Assembly: GCA_028284065.1 (NCBI GenBank) | Contig: JANQSJ010000008.1 | Coordinates: forward strand, 462,141 to 526,140 | Source: Parvularculaceae bacterium | Lineage (GTDB): Bacteria > Pseudomonadota > Alphaproteobacteria > Caulobacterales > Parvularculaceae | Direction of reading: 5' to 3' | Length of the DNA stretch: 64,000 nt | In this document: one piece after another, positions 1 through 8,078 of the stretch | How positions within the stretch are numbered: position 1 is the first letter of the stretch | Layout: each line of letters starts with the position of its first letter | Made by a program: the position numbers and the translations under genes | Notes under the pieces: generated by a model | The model's input: only the letters and a program-made list of their open reading frames with translations | Told to the model about the DNA's origin: nothing | Databases searched by the model: none

Positions 1-1
1 G

Positions 2-421
2 TTGGCGGTGACGCCTGGCGCGTCGGACGCATGGGTGATCGGCTCCGACCAGGTGCTTGAATTCGAAGGTCGCGCCTTTGAGAAACCGCGCGACATGGCC
101 GAAGCGCGCGCCCGGCTGCTCGCTATGCAGGGCGCCACCCATCGTTTGCGTAACGCCGTCGCGGTCGTGAGATCAGGCGAGGTTGTTTTCGAAGAAACAG
201 GCGCCGTCGCGCTGACCATGCGAAAGATGAGCGAGGAGGAGGTCGACGCTTATCTCAAGGCGGCCGGCGAAGACATTCTCTCAAGCGTCGGCGCCTATCA
301 GGTGGAAAAGCTCGGCTCCAGGCTCTTTGACAACATCGAAGGCGACTATTTCACGGTGCTGGGCCTCAATCTCCTCCCCCTGCTGAACTTCCTTCGCCGC
401 AGCGGGGAGCTGACGTTTTGA
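2..421 (+). CDS. maf: Maf-family nucleotide pyrophosphatase (5' end missing)
   Basis: C-terminal about 139 residues of a Maf/Ham1-fold nucleotide pyrophosphatase, a house-cleaning enzyme that hydrolyses non-canonical NTPs to NMPs in the cytoplasm. The visible part starts just before the family signature IGSDQV and carries the KP pair and the late SVGAYQVEKLG block. Full-length members have about 190-200 residues, so some 55-60 N-terminal codons lie left of the window; the first in-frame TTG here is not the real start. Its TGA stop overlaps the TTG start of aroE, so the two are translationally coupled. Family assignment is confident; substrate preference cannot be read from the sequence. Confidence 0.9.
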   Translation: MAVTPGASDAWVIGSDQVLEFEGRAFEKPRDMAEARARLLAMQGATHRLRNAVAVVRSGEVVFEETGAVALTMRKMSEEEVDAYLKAAGEDILSSVGAYQVEKLGSRLFDNIEGDYFTVLGLNLLPLLNFLRRSGELTF

Positions 422-1290
422 CTGCGCCGCGCCCCTCCTCGCCTCGCCTCGCCGGCGTTGTCGGCGCGCCAGTCGGGCATTCCTTGTCGCCGCTCATCCA
501 TACCACATGGGCGCGCCGCGCCGGTGTACCGTTCCATTACATCCCCATTGAAGCCGAAGGCGGCGACGTCGGCTTTAAACGGGTGGTGGAAGGCCTCCGC
601 ACCGCCGGCTTTCGGGGGGTCAACGTCACCCTGCCCTTCAAGGAGGCGGCTCTCGCCTTGGCGGAAGACGCCAGCGCCGCCACCGCCGCGATTGGCGCAG
701 CGAACATGCTGACGTTCACGCAGGATGGCGTCATCGCGGATAATTCCGATGCGGATGGCTTCGCCGACGGGCTTCGCGAGACCGGCGCGGCGCCATTGCG
801 ATCGGCGCTTGTCCTCGGCGCCGGCGGGTCGGCGCGCGCTATCGTCTACGCGCTTCGATCCCTGATTGGCGTTGAAAACGTCGTCATCGCCAATCGCACG
901 CGCGCGCGGGCGGGCGCCCTTGCGTCATCTTTTGGCGGCGTTCAGGCGATCGACTGGGCGGACCGCGACGCTTCGGCGGCGGACGCCGACGTCGTCGTCA
1001 ACACGACGAGCATCGGGATGGCGCGTGATGGGGCGTCTACGGACGCAACGCCGCTTCGCCTAGATAGAGCGCGCGCAGGAACGCTTGTCTGTGACATCGT
1101 CTATGCGCCGCTTGAAACGGCTTTTCTGCGCGAAGCGCGCGCCAGGGGCCTGCCGACCATGGACGGCCTTGAAATGCTGATGCGTCAGGCGCTTCCGGGG
1201 TTTCGCGCCTGGGCCGGCGGCGAGGGGGTGGTTGATCAGGAGTTGCGCGCATCGTGCGAGGCGGCGTTGTCGGCGCGGGGCGCCTTATGA
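418..1290 (+). CDS. aroE: Shikimate dehydrogenase
   Basis: NADP-dependent reduction of 3-dehydroshikimate to shikimate in aromatic amino acid synthesis; cytosolic, 290 aa. The N-terminus shows the substrate-binding HSLSP motif and the catalytic-lysine block [10 protein letters not shown]; the middle holds the dinucleotide-binding GAGGSARA loop; the C-terminus has the conserved GLEMLMRQA helix. The only suitable start is TTG at 418, overlapping the maf stop with a GGGGAG ribosome-binding site shortly upstream. It is followed by coaE with an ATGA overlap, giving a tight maf-aroE-coaE operon, an order common in Alphaproteobacteria. Confidence 0.96.
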   Translation: MTAPRPSSPRLAGVVGAPVGHSLSPLIHTTWARRAGVPFHYIPIEAEGGDVGFKRVVEGLRTAGFRGVNVTLPFKEAALALAEDASAATAAIGAANMLTFTQDGVIADNSDADGFADGLRETGAAPLRSALVLGAGGSARAIVYALRSLIGVENVVIANRTRARAGALASSFGGVQAIDWADRDASAADADVVVNTTSIGMARDGASTDATPLRLDRARAGTLVCDIVYAPLETAFLREARARGLPTMDGLEMLMRQALPGFRAWAGGEGVVDQELRASCEAALSARGAL

Positions 1291-1892
1291 AGCGCATCGG
1301 CCTTACCGGCTCCATCGGCATGGGCAAGTCGACCGTTGCGAAGATGTTCGCCGAGCTCGGCGCCGCGGCATGGAGCGCAGACGCAGCGGTACACGAACTA
1401 TACGCCAAGGGCGGCGCCGCGGTGGACGCGGTCGAGGCGCGATTTCCGGGCGTCGCGCCGGACGGGTCTGTCGATCGCGCGCGGCTCTCCGCCGAAGTCA
1501 TCGACAATCCCGCTGCGCTCGCCGACCTTGAAGCGCTCGTCCACCCGCTCGTCGCGCAGCATCGATTCTACGCGATGGCGAAGGCTAAAAATGCCGGCGC
1601 GCCGGCGATCGTCCTTGACATTCCCCTTCTATTTGAGACGGGCGCCGAGGGCGGATTTGACGCGGTCGTCGTCGTATCGGCCCCGGCGGACATACAGCGC
1701 GCGCGCGTGCTCGCGCGGCCGGGCATGACGGACGAAAAGTTCGAGGCGATCCTCGCCAAGCAGACGCCGGACGCGGATAAACGCGCGCGCGCCGATTTCG
1801 TGATTGATACAGGCGTAGCCCTCGATGAAACCCGGGCGGCGGTCGCCGACGTCTTTGAGAAGATTGTCGGCGCGGCGTCGGCTACCGCCTGA
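1287..1892 (+). CDS. coaE: Dephospho-CoA kinase
   Basis: Last step of coenzyme A synthesis: ATP-dependent phosphorylation of the 3'-hydroxyl of dephospho-CoA. 201 aa, normal length. It opens with [16 protein letters not shown], whose GSIGMGKST is the P-loop, and has the [11 protein letters not shown] block typical of CoaE. The start is the ATG inside the ATGA overlap with the aroE stop. Its 3' end overlaps the convergent selO gene by 11 nt. In many alphaproteobacteria the next gene is dnaQ; here dnaQ lies about 26 kb further on, so the usual pair is split. Confidence 0.96.
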   Translation: MKRIGLTGSIGMGKSTVAKMFAELGAAAWSADAAVHELYAKGGAAVDAVEARFPGVAPDGSVDRARLSAEVIDNPAALADLEALVHPLVAQHRFYAMAKAKNAGAPAIVLDIPLLFETGAEGGFDAVVVVSAPADIQRARVLARPGMTDEKFEAILAKQTPDADKRARADFVIDTGVALDETRAAVADVFEKIVGAASATA

Positions 1893-3330
1893 TGTCGAGG
1901 GCGTCGCCCATAAGGCGCAGGTCATCGACTTTTGCATTGAGGACCGACCAGTCCTCCCGCTCCGCGATCGCCGCCCATATGTCCTCTACCTCGTCGATCA
2001 GCATGTCAGGCGGGCTCGGACGATCGAAATACGGATGATCAAGGCGTTCCGGACGGTCACTTTCCGCGCTTGTCAGGATGGCGCGAACGGGCGCGAAGGC
2101 CTCGCCGCCATAGGCGTCCGCGATCGGGCTAGTCGCCGCGCGCGCCTCGGACGCCTTGCCGCCGAACCAGTCGTGGAACGCCTGCTGGAACGGGACTTTC
2201 GCCTCCTCCATCCATGAGAGCAGCGTTGCGGCCGCCTCGAACCCTTCGCGATCGCTCGCGCCTAGCGCCGTCACGCCCAGCCGCCGCGCAAACGCGTCCG
2301 CCATGCCCGCCTCGAACGCGCCCTGAAATGATTGCAGCGACTCATTAAGGGCGTCCGCCTCCGCCACAAGGCTGAGCGCGCCGCCAAGGCGGGAGAGGTT
2401 CCAGGCCGCCGCGTCCGGCTGCCGGCCATAGGCGTAAAGCCCCTGATGGTCAAAATACGCCGCGGTGAAGCTGAAATCCACAGCGGGGAGGAACCGCCAT
2501 GGTCCGTAGTCAAAGCTTTCGCCGGTGACGTTCATATTATCCGTATTCAGAACGCCATGGACAAAGCCGGCGGCCATCCATTGTGAGGCGAGCGACGCCG
2601 TCGCCTTGATGGCTTCCCGGAAGAAAGCCGGCGCTTTTTCCGTATCAGGAAGGTTGGCGAGATCAGGATAGTAACGCGCAATGCAATAGTCGACGAGTTC
2701 GGCGATCGCCTCGGCGTTTTCCTCGAACGCCAGCCGCTGAAACGCGCCGAAACGCACATGGCTGTGGCCGAGCCGGACGAGGACCGCCGAGCGCGTCGGC
2801 GATGGCTCATCGCCGCGGATAAGCGCTTCGCCCGTCTCAATGACGCTGAAGGTCTTGGAGGTATAGACGCCGAGCGCCTCCAGCATCTCGGTCGCCAGGA
2901 TCTCGCGCACTGCGCCTTTAAGGGTTAGCCGCCCGTCGCCGGCGCGGGAGTATGGCGTCGTTCCGGAGCCCTTGGTGCCGAGATCGAGGAGCCGCCCGCG
3001 ATCGTCCTCCACTTGCGCGAACAGGAAGCCGCGGCCATCGCCGATGTCCGGGTTGTACACCCGGAACTGGTGCCCGTGATACCGGACCGCCACCGGCCCG
3101 GGGATATTGTCCGGCAGGGGGGCGAAACGGGCGAAATGCGCGACCCAGTCATCATCGCTCAACGCCTCAAGACCGACCGTTTTGGCCGCGCGGTCGTTTC
3201 GGTAGCGTAATACGGCCGCCGGGAACGACGCCGGCTCTACCGCGTCATAAAAGGGGGCGCCGGCGGCGTCGCCGAGCTCCAGGAAATCCGTTCGCGGGCG
3301 ATAGAAGGAGGCGTCCGCCAGGTCGTTCAT
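1882..3330 (-). CDS. selO: SelO/YdiU protein adenylyltransferase
   Basis: 482-residue SelO-family pseudokinase. The known family transfers AMP from ATP to hydroxyl side chains of proteins and is linked to redox stress. Diagnostic blocks are [20 protein letters not shown] near residue 95, the [18 protein letters not shown] loop, and [10 protein letters not shown] with SFDYGPW, which form the nucleotide and metal site. The last residues are ALDIRR, so the C-terminal Cys or Sec seen in many members is absent. I chose the second Met (3330) because the translation from there begins at the usual point of the family. It is divergent from the alternative oxidase gene. Confidence 0.93.
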   Translation of the reverse strand: MNDLADASFYRPRTDFLELGDAAGAPFYDAVEPASFPAAVLRYRNDRAAKTVGLEALSDDDWVAHFARFAPLPDNIPGPVAVRYHGHQFRVYNPDIGDGRGFLFAQVEDDRGRLLDLGTKGSGTTPYSRAGDGRLTLKGAVREILATEMLEALGVYTSKTFSVIETGEALIRGDEPSPTRSAVLVRLGHSHVRFGAFQRLAFEENAEAIAELVDYCIARYYPDLANLPDTEKAPAFFREAIKATASLASQWMAAGFVHGVLNTDNMNVTGESFDYGPWRFLPAVDFSFTAAYFDHQGLYAYGRQPDAAAWNLSRLGGALSLVAEADALNESLQSFQGAFEAGMADAFARRLGVTALGASDREGFEAAATLLSWMEEAKVPFQQAFHDWFGGKASEARAATSPIADAYGGEAFAPVRAILTSAESDRPERLDHPYFDRPSPPDMLIDEVEDIWAAIAEREDWSVLNAKVDDLRLMGDALDIRR

Positions 3331-3392
3331 GTGGCTTCTCCGATCCACGCGGGCCTTGCGCGCGTAGCGCCTTCAAAATCTTCTGCCAAGTT

Positions 3393-3431
3393 GTCGCATG
3401 TGGGCGACGGTTGGCTTGCGGAAACCCACAT
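3393..3431. promoter_or_regulatory. Inverted repeats in the selO/aox divergent spacer
   Basis: The 132-bp spacer between the two divergent starts holds ATGTGGG (3398-3404) and its exact reverse complement CCCACAT (3425-3431), separated by 20 bp. An inner palindrome GTCGC-N6-GCGAC lies at 3393-3408. Such symmetry fits a dimeric regulator controlling one or both genes, but no known consensus is matched; the regulator is unknown. Confidence 0.3.
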
Positions 3432-3462
3432 AACTCCGTGTCCAAGGACAAAGGAGACAGAC

Positions 3463-4185
3463 ATGGCTGACGAAGGTTTCTCCCGCATCGAGGCCGCTCC
3501 CGTCGAGCCCTCCGACGCCGACCTCTCGCTCGACGAGCATCGCGCGCCGGAAGGCGCAAAGGACGCTGTCGCCCTGTGGCTCGTCAAGACGATGCGCTTT
3601 GTCGCCGACACTTTTTTCGCCAAGCGGTATGGCCATCGGGCCGTGGTTCTGGAGACGGTCGCGGGCGTGCCCGGCATGGTCGGCGGCATGCTTCAGCATC
3701 TGAAGTCCCTGCGCCTCATCCGCGATGATGACGGCACCATCAAAACGCTTCTGGAAGAGGCCGAGAACGAGCGGCAGCACCTGATGGCGTTCATGAAGAT
3801 CGCCCAGCCGAGCTGGATGGAGCGCGCCCTCGTTGTTCTGGTGCAGGGCATGTTCTTCAACGCTTACTTTCTCGTCTATCTCTTCGCGCCGCGCACGGCC
3901 CACCGCTTTGTCGGCTATCTCGAGGAGGAGGCGGTCGTCTCCTACACCCGCTATCTCGAGGAGATCGACGCCGGCCGCATCGACAACGTCGCCATTCCGC
4001 AGACGGCGATCGACTACTGGCGCCTGCCGGCGGATGCGCGCCTGCGCGAACTCGTCATCGCCGTGCGCGAGGATGAGGCCGGCCATCGCGACGTCAATCA
4101 TGCGCTTGCGGACAAAATGGGCGGACCGGTCCCTTCAGGAGAACCGGTCGAGGCGGCCGCCGAACGGCCGGGCCTGGCGGCTTAG
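3463..4185 (+). CDS. aox: Alternative oxidase (cyanide-insensitive ubiquinol oxidase)
   Basis: 240-residue di-iron quinol oxidase that reduces O2 to water without pumping protons, on the cytoplasmic face of the inner membrane. All four AOX motifs are visible: LET (about 63-65), NERQHL (102-107), the [10 protein letters not shown] block, and [11 protein letters not shown] near residue 215, which supply the Glu/His iron ligands. In the last motif the usual HH is GH, but the ExxH ligand pair remains. Two hydrophobic stretches fit the interfacial membrane helices. The start has a good AAAGGAGA ribosome-binding site. It stands alone, divergent from selO. AOX is patchily distributed in bacteria. 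Confidence 0.95.
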   Translation: MADEGFSRIEAAPVEPSDADLSLDEHRAPEGAKDAVALWLVKTMRFVADTFFAKRYGHRAVVLETVAGVPGMVGGMLQHLKSLRLIRDDDGTIKTLLEEAENERQHLMAFMKIAQPSWMERALVVLVQGMFFNAYFLVYLFAPRTAHRFVGYLEEEAVVSYTRYLEEIDAGRIDNVAIPQTAIDYWRLPADARLRELVIAVREDEAGHRDVNHALADKMGGPVPSGEPVEAAAERPGLAA

Positions 4186-4252
4186 GCCAGGATAGGCGCA
4201 GTGATCAATTGACTCCTGGCTAGAGATTGTTGCGTTTCAGGCTAGTCACTTT

Positions 4253-4346
4253 CTGTCATCCCGGCCGACCGAAGGGAGAGCCGGGATCCCTCGTTGTGGT
4301 CTGGTGGAGATCCCGGATAACGCCTATGGCGTTTCCGGGATGACAG
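4253..4346. repeat. REP-like palindromic element
   Basis: CTGTCATCCCGG at 4253-4264 is exactly mirrored by CCGGGATGACAG at 4335-4346, and CCGGGATC/GATCCCGG sub-stems lie between. The element could fold into a long hairpin downstream of aox. Similar GTCATCCCGG palindromes are common intergenic repeats in alphaproteobacteria. It may also act as an mRNA 3' end stabiliser or terminator for aox. Confidence 0.65.
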
Positions 4347-4387
4347 TTCGGATGAAGATCCGTGCAGGATGTTAAAGAGTTCCAGCT

Positions 4388-4431
4388 CAAATAGCCGACG
4401 CAGCCGCCATGCCGCCAATCATGTTCCGTCT
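4388..4431 (-). pseudogene. Remnant of a second Tat-lipoprotein signal
   Basis: Just downstream of the truncated lipase, the minus strand reads RNMIGGMAAASAI followed by a stop (4388-4390). This closely matches the RRNMIGGIAAAPA signal of the Tat lipoprotein starting at 5529. Nineteen bases are identical between 4413-4431 and 5498-5516. It is the start of a second copy of that gene whose body has gone. Confidence 0.55.
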
Positions 4432-4438
4432 GGAAGCA

Positions 4439-4813
4439 TTACGCTGCCAACCGCCCGGCCTCCGCATTTGGTATTTGCGCGGCAGGCAACCCGACAGCCG
4501 CCGTCCAACCATTGGCCTTGTCTTTGTCAGCTTCCAAATCCCCGGCGCCTTCGTCCGTTCCCCGGAAAGAAATGATGGTTTTGTCTTCGCCGCCGATGCT
4601 CAAGTCATAGGCCGTCGCGAAGAAACCGGTTTGCTGATAGTCGGTTGGGAGCGCGTCTCGCCGAAGGATCGCTTCGCCAACCTGTATCGTTTGCTGCGCT
4701 CCGCCATCGTCACCGGGAATCGCAAGCGCTCGAACCCCGCCTCCGTCGGGCGCCAAGCGATTGTAGGAATCCATTGCAAGAATGGCGGCATATAGGTTTT
4801 CAGAAACGCTCAT
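4439..4813 (-). pseudogene. Truncated class-3-like lipase (N-terminal part only)
   Basis: 124 residues resembling the first third of a lipase_3-type alpha/beta hydrolase: MSVSENLYAAILAMDSYNR, then GFFATAYD, then TIISFRGTDE, the strand and oxyanion region that precede the GxSxG nucleophile elbow. The reading frame ends about 30 residues later, before any catalytic Ser, Asp or His. Family members normally run to 300 residues or more. The stop is followed directly by a remnant of a Tat-lipoprotein signal, suggesting deletion through recombination between duplicated units. It starts 2 nt after the stop of the upstream lipoprotein gene. It is probably inactive. Confidence 0.55.
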
Positions 4814-4815
4814 GT

Positions 4816-5529
4816 TTAGCTCTCGCTCTTAAAGGCGCCATGGCCAACTGTTTGTCCAAACGTGGTGCTTCCCGATCGCAAACCGCCGGTCGGGAGGGGA
4901 TCAATTGTCTGACCGGATCGGAGATCCAGCCAACTCAATCTTTGCTCGATCTTATTCGTGAGCGGCGTTTCCGGATCGACGATCTCGATAAAGAGGCCTT
5001 CAAACCGGGCGTCGGCCCCGTGGGTCTTGGCAAGATCCTCGGGATCCACCTCATAAACGCTCGTCGGGTCCGCCTCGTCGCGAAACGCGGCAATGCGCGG
5101 GAAACTCTGCTCAAGCGTTCTGCCCCCGGATTGAACGGGATAGTCACGGCGTCCATCAATTGCCTTGAGCCTGGCGATCGTCGTCTCATTGGCGTCACCC
5201 GCAACGGGAACGCCCCAAAGAAGGCCGATCACAACGAGATAGTCGGTTATCAAAAAGAAGAGCGCATCCGCCTTGCCGCGAAAATCAACGATGGTCGCTT
5301 CCACTCTCAGCGTCCGCGCCATCTGAAAGCCCGACAGGCTGGTCGGCGTGTGGCGCGCGACCAGCTCATTGACGGCGAAGCCTTCATATACATCGCCTTG
5401 CAAGCGCGCCCGCGCTGTCACCTTGAACCGGAGCCTGACAATCTCGTCTTCCGACACGCCGCACCCTCCGACCGCCAACGCCGGCGCCGCCGCTATCCCG
5501 CCAATCATGTTCCGTCGTGAGACAGTCAT
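4816..5529 (-). CDS. Tat-exported lipoprotein of unknown function
   Basis: 237 residues starting MTVSRRNMIGGIAAAPALAV then GGC. The RR pair before a hydrophobic run is a Tat-type signal, and the Cys at about position 23 fits a lipobox. The mature part has no family I recognise; a hydrophobic stretch (FFLITDYLVVIGLLWGVPV) lies near residue 100. The start at 5529 has a GAGAGGCGAGG-type ribosome-binding site and is preferred over the earlier in-frame start because it begins directly at the signal peptide. It is followed by a truncated lipase gene in the same direction, so the pair may once have been a secreted lipase and a helper; that is inference. Base composition looks less GC-rich than in the neighbours. 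Confidence 0.7.
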   Translation of the reverse strand: MTVSRRNMIGGIAAAPALAVGGCGVSEDEIVRLRFKVTARARLQGDVYEGFAVNELVARHTPTSLSGFQMARTLRVEATIVDFRGKADALFFLITDYLVVIGLLWGVPVAGDANETTIARLKAIDGRRDYPVQSGGRTLEQSFPRIAAFRDEADPTSVYEVDPEDLAKTHGADARFEGLFIEIVDPETPLTNKIEQRLSWLDLRSGQTIDPLPTGGLRSGSTTFGQTVGHGAFKSES

Positions 5530-5628
5530 GTCGCCTCGCCTCTCCCCTGGCGTCTCGGGCGCTACCGGTCTGAACCGGCTATCTGATTTCCGCTCGACCC
5601 GGCCCGCGCCGCAGTGCAATATCGGCCG

Positions 5629-6906
5629 ATGAGCCAATCCGCCGACATCTCAGATTCCGACACGGGCGCCCCATCCAGCGACACCCTGGCGCCGAGCTAT
5701 GAAGACATCGTGGCTGCGCGGGGGCGGATTGCGGATGGCATTATGCGTCCGCCGCTCCTGCGCGCGGACAAGCTGTCGGAGATGACTGGCGCGGATCTCT
5801 GGCTGAAGCTCGAAAACCTGCATTACACCGGCGCGTTCAAGGAGCGTGGGGCGCTGAACAAGCTCCTCACCCTGACCGAGGCGGAGCGGGCCGCCGGCGT
5901 CGTCGCCGCGTCCGCCGGCAACCACGCCCAAGGCCTCGCCCACCACGCCCGGCGGCTCGGCATCGACGCGACCATCGTCATGCCCAAAACGACGCCGGAG
6001 GTGAAAGTCCGCGCGACGCGGGACCTCGGCGCGAAGGTCGAGCTGATCGGCGCGGTCTATGACGAGGCCGCCGAGGCGGCGCACGAGATGTGCGAGGCGC
6101 GGGGCGCGACCTTCGTCCACCCGTTCGACGATCCGGCGGTCATCGCCGGCCAGGGCGTCATCGGCCTTGAGATGGCGGAGGAGATCGCCGCGGCGGGCCG
6201 CGCCTTTGACGCGGTCATCGCGCCGATCGGCGGCGGCGGGCTCATGTCCGGCCTCGCCCTCGCCTTTTCCGGCGCCGCGCCGGGCGTCAAGACAATCGGC
6301 GTTGAGGCGGCGCTCTTCCCGTCCATGAAGAACGCCGTGCATGGCTCGGACCTGCCGGTCGGCGGCGACACGCTGGCCGAAGGCATCGCCGTCCAGCGCG
6401 TCGGCGAGCTGACCTCCGCGATCGTCCGGGAACGGGTGAACGAGATCGTTTCGGTCGACGAACGAACCCTGGAGCGGGCGCTCAGCCTCCTGATGAACGA
6501 ACAGAAACTGCTTGTGGAGGGCGCCGGCGCGGCGGGCCTTGCGGCGGTTCTTGACGACCCAGATCGGTTCGAGGGCCGAACGATCGGCCTCGTCCTTTGC
6601 GGCGGCAATATCGACCAGCGGCTGTTGTCGATGATCCTGATGCGCGACCTCGCCCGCTCAGGCCGGCTTGCGCGCCTGCGCATTCAGCTTCTCGACGCGC
6701 CGGGGCAACTCGTCCGCGTGGCGACCATCATCGCGGAGCGTGACGGCAACGTTATCGATGTGGGCCACCACCGGGTCTATTCCGATCTGCCGGCGAAGAT
6801 GACCTGCATGGATGTCACCATCGACACCGAGGGCCACGACCATCTGAAGCGAATCATCGGCGCGCTTGAGGCGGCGGGATACCCGGTCGAAATCGCCGCC
6901 TACTGA
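5629..6906 (+). CDS. ilvA: Threonine ammonia-lyase (threonine dehydratase)
   Basis: PLP-dependent deamination of threonine to 2-oxobutanoate, the first step of isoleucine synthesis. 425 residues. The PLP lysine sits in YTGAFKERGA; AASAGNHAQG binds the cofactor phosphate side; GGGGLMSGLA is the glycine loop. The last about 80 residues (ARLRIQLLDAPGQLVRVATI onward) form a single ACT-like regulatory domain, the short-form architecture. ATG at 5629 is preferred over GTG at 5614, though neither has a clear ribosome-binding site. It is a single-gene unit, divergent from the Tat lipoprotein. Confidence 0.93.
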   Translation: MSQSADISDSDTGAPSSDTLAPSYEDIVAARGRIADGIMRPPLLRADKLSEMTGADLWLKLENLHYTGAFKERGALNKLLTLTEAERAAGVVAASAGNHAQGLAHHARRLGIDATIVMPKTTPEVKVRATRDLGAKVELIGAVYDEAAEAAHEMCEARGATFVHPFDDPAVIAGQGVIGLEMAEEIAAAGRAFDAVIAPIGGGGLMSGLALAFSGAAPGVKTIGVEAALFPSMKNAVHGSDLPVGGDTLAEGIAVQRVGELTSAIVRERVNEIVSVDERTLERALSLLMNEQKLLVEGAGAAGLAAVLDDPDRFEGRTIGLVLCGGNIDQRLLSMILMRDLARSGRLARLRIQLLDAPGQLVRVATIIAERDGNVIDVGHHRVYSDLPAKMTCMDVTIDTEGHDHLKRIIGALEAAGYPVEIAAY

Positions 6907-7010
6907 CCGAATCCGCAACCCATCCGGGCCGGCGCGCCTGGCGAATAACCGCCTCGGTTGCGGTTAACGTCGCGATGCGGAAAAAAATACCTTACCGGAA
7001 CATTAACGCC

Positions 7011-7039
7011 TTGACATGGTCCTTAACGATTAGAATAAC
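7011..7039 (+). promoter_or_regulatory. Sigma70-type promoter for the VPLPA-CTERM gene
   Basis: A perfect -35 box TTGACA (7011-7016), a 17-bp spacer, then AATAAC (7034-7039, four of six matches to the -10 consensus). TAGAAT three bases earlier is a closer -10 match but has shorter spacing. It lies about 100 bp upstream of the start at 7142 and is AT-rich compared with its surroundings. Confidence 0.5.
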
Positions 7040-7141
7040 CCGTTTAAGCGTTTTGCTGGTCGTTTCGCTGGGCGATATTCCATGCCTGGTCGAGCTTGGC
7101 TTGGCGCGAGACAGTCCTTTTTGGAAGTTTGGGGTAAGATT

Positions 7142-7867
7142 ATGATTAAGGTCTCTGGCGCTATCGCAGGTCTCGCCACCCTGCTGCTGAGCGCTACCAG
7201 CGCGAATGCCGCTACGTTTATTTTCAAAGGCGAAGGCGCTACCGATTTTCCGGGCGGCGTCGCGGGTCCTTCCGCGCCGAACAACAGCGAAAACTGCACG
7301 GGCAACGACCTCTGCACGATTGATGCGAGCCTTGGCTTCACCTACTCCGACAACGGGGTCACGGTGACGGCGACCGCGTTCTCGAATGGCTCGCCGACGA
7401 CGCTCATTCAGGACCTCAACCCAAGCAATTCGGGCCTTGGCGCGTTTTCCACGGGCGAAGATTTCTCCGACGACCAGATTCAGTTCGACTCCGGCGAGAG
7501 CCTCGAGTTTGACTTTGGCACGGCCACTGAATGGACCGTCACGGACGTTGAGTTCAACGCCGGCGGCGACGTCGATTGCACCAACTTCGCGGCTCGCGGC
7601 GAAGGCCCGTGCGGCTCCTTCCGGCTTCAGATTTTCGACATGAATGGCATTGAGACCCTCAACGCGGTTCGGGACATCACCAATGTCGACCTCCTGCCGC
7701 TTCTGGGCACCGGGTCGCGTTTCGTTCTGACCGCGCTGACGCCCGGCGCCGGCTTCACGGTCGCCGCGTTTAATGTGAGCGAAGTGCCGGTTCCGGCCGC
7801 GCTGCCGCTGCTCATTTCGGGCATCGCCGGCCTCGGCTTTGCGTCGCGCCGCCGCAAGTCGGCCTAA
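7142..7867 (+). CDS. VPLPA-CTERM (PEP-CTERM-like) sorted surface protein
   Basis: 241 residues with a Sec signal peptide (about 1-23, cleaved near ANA/ATF), a body rich in Ser, Thr, Asp and Gly with two Cys pairs, and a C-terminal sorting tag: VPVPAALPLLISGIAGLGF then ASRRRKSA. That tag (VPxPA, hydrophobic helix, Arg cluster) is the exosortase-recognised VPLPA/PEP-CTERM signal. The protein is probably exported, processed and displayed or released with exopolysaccharide; no exosortase gene lies in this window. The body has no recognisable enzyme motif. It has its own promoter and terminator. Confidence 0.88.
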   Translation: MIKVSGAIAGLATLLLSATSANAATFIFKGEGATDFPGGVAGPSAPNNSENCTGNDLCTIDASLGFTYSDNGVTVTATAFSNGSPTTLIQDLNPSNSGLGAFSTGEDFSDDQIQFDSGESLEFDFGTATEWTVTDVEFNAGGDVDCTNFAARGEGPCGSFRLQIFDMNGIETLNAVRDITNVDLLPLLGTGSRFVLTALTPGAGFTVAAFNVSEVPVPAALPLLISGIAGLGFASRRRKSA

Positions 7868-7925
7868 ACTATCTTCGGGATGCGGCGTCGCTCTCGGGCG
7901 GCGTCGAGCCTCTGATCTAACGAGA

Positions 7926-7951
7926 AGCCCGCGCTCCGGCGCGGGCTTTTT
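7926..7951 (+). terminator. Rho-independent terminator
   Basis: A perfect 9-bp stem AGCCCGCGC / GCGCGGGCT (7926-7934 and 7939-7947) with a TCCG loop, running into five T. It closes the VPLPA-CTERM gene 59 nt after its stop. Confidence 0.9.
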
Positions 7952-8078
7952 CGTGCGCCGGCGCCCGCAATCCGCGGCGTCAGCCTTCGCTTCAGGATGA
8001 GGCGCGACATGAGGCCCGTAATTGAAACGTCGTCGTTTCGTTATACTTGTATAAGCTGTGCGTGTGAGGGGCGGCGGA

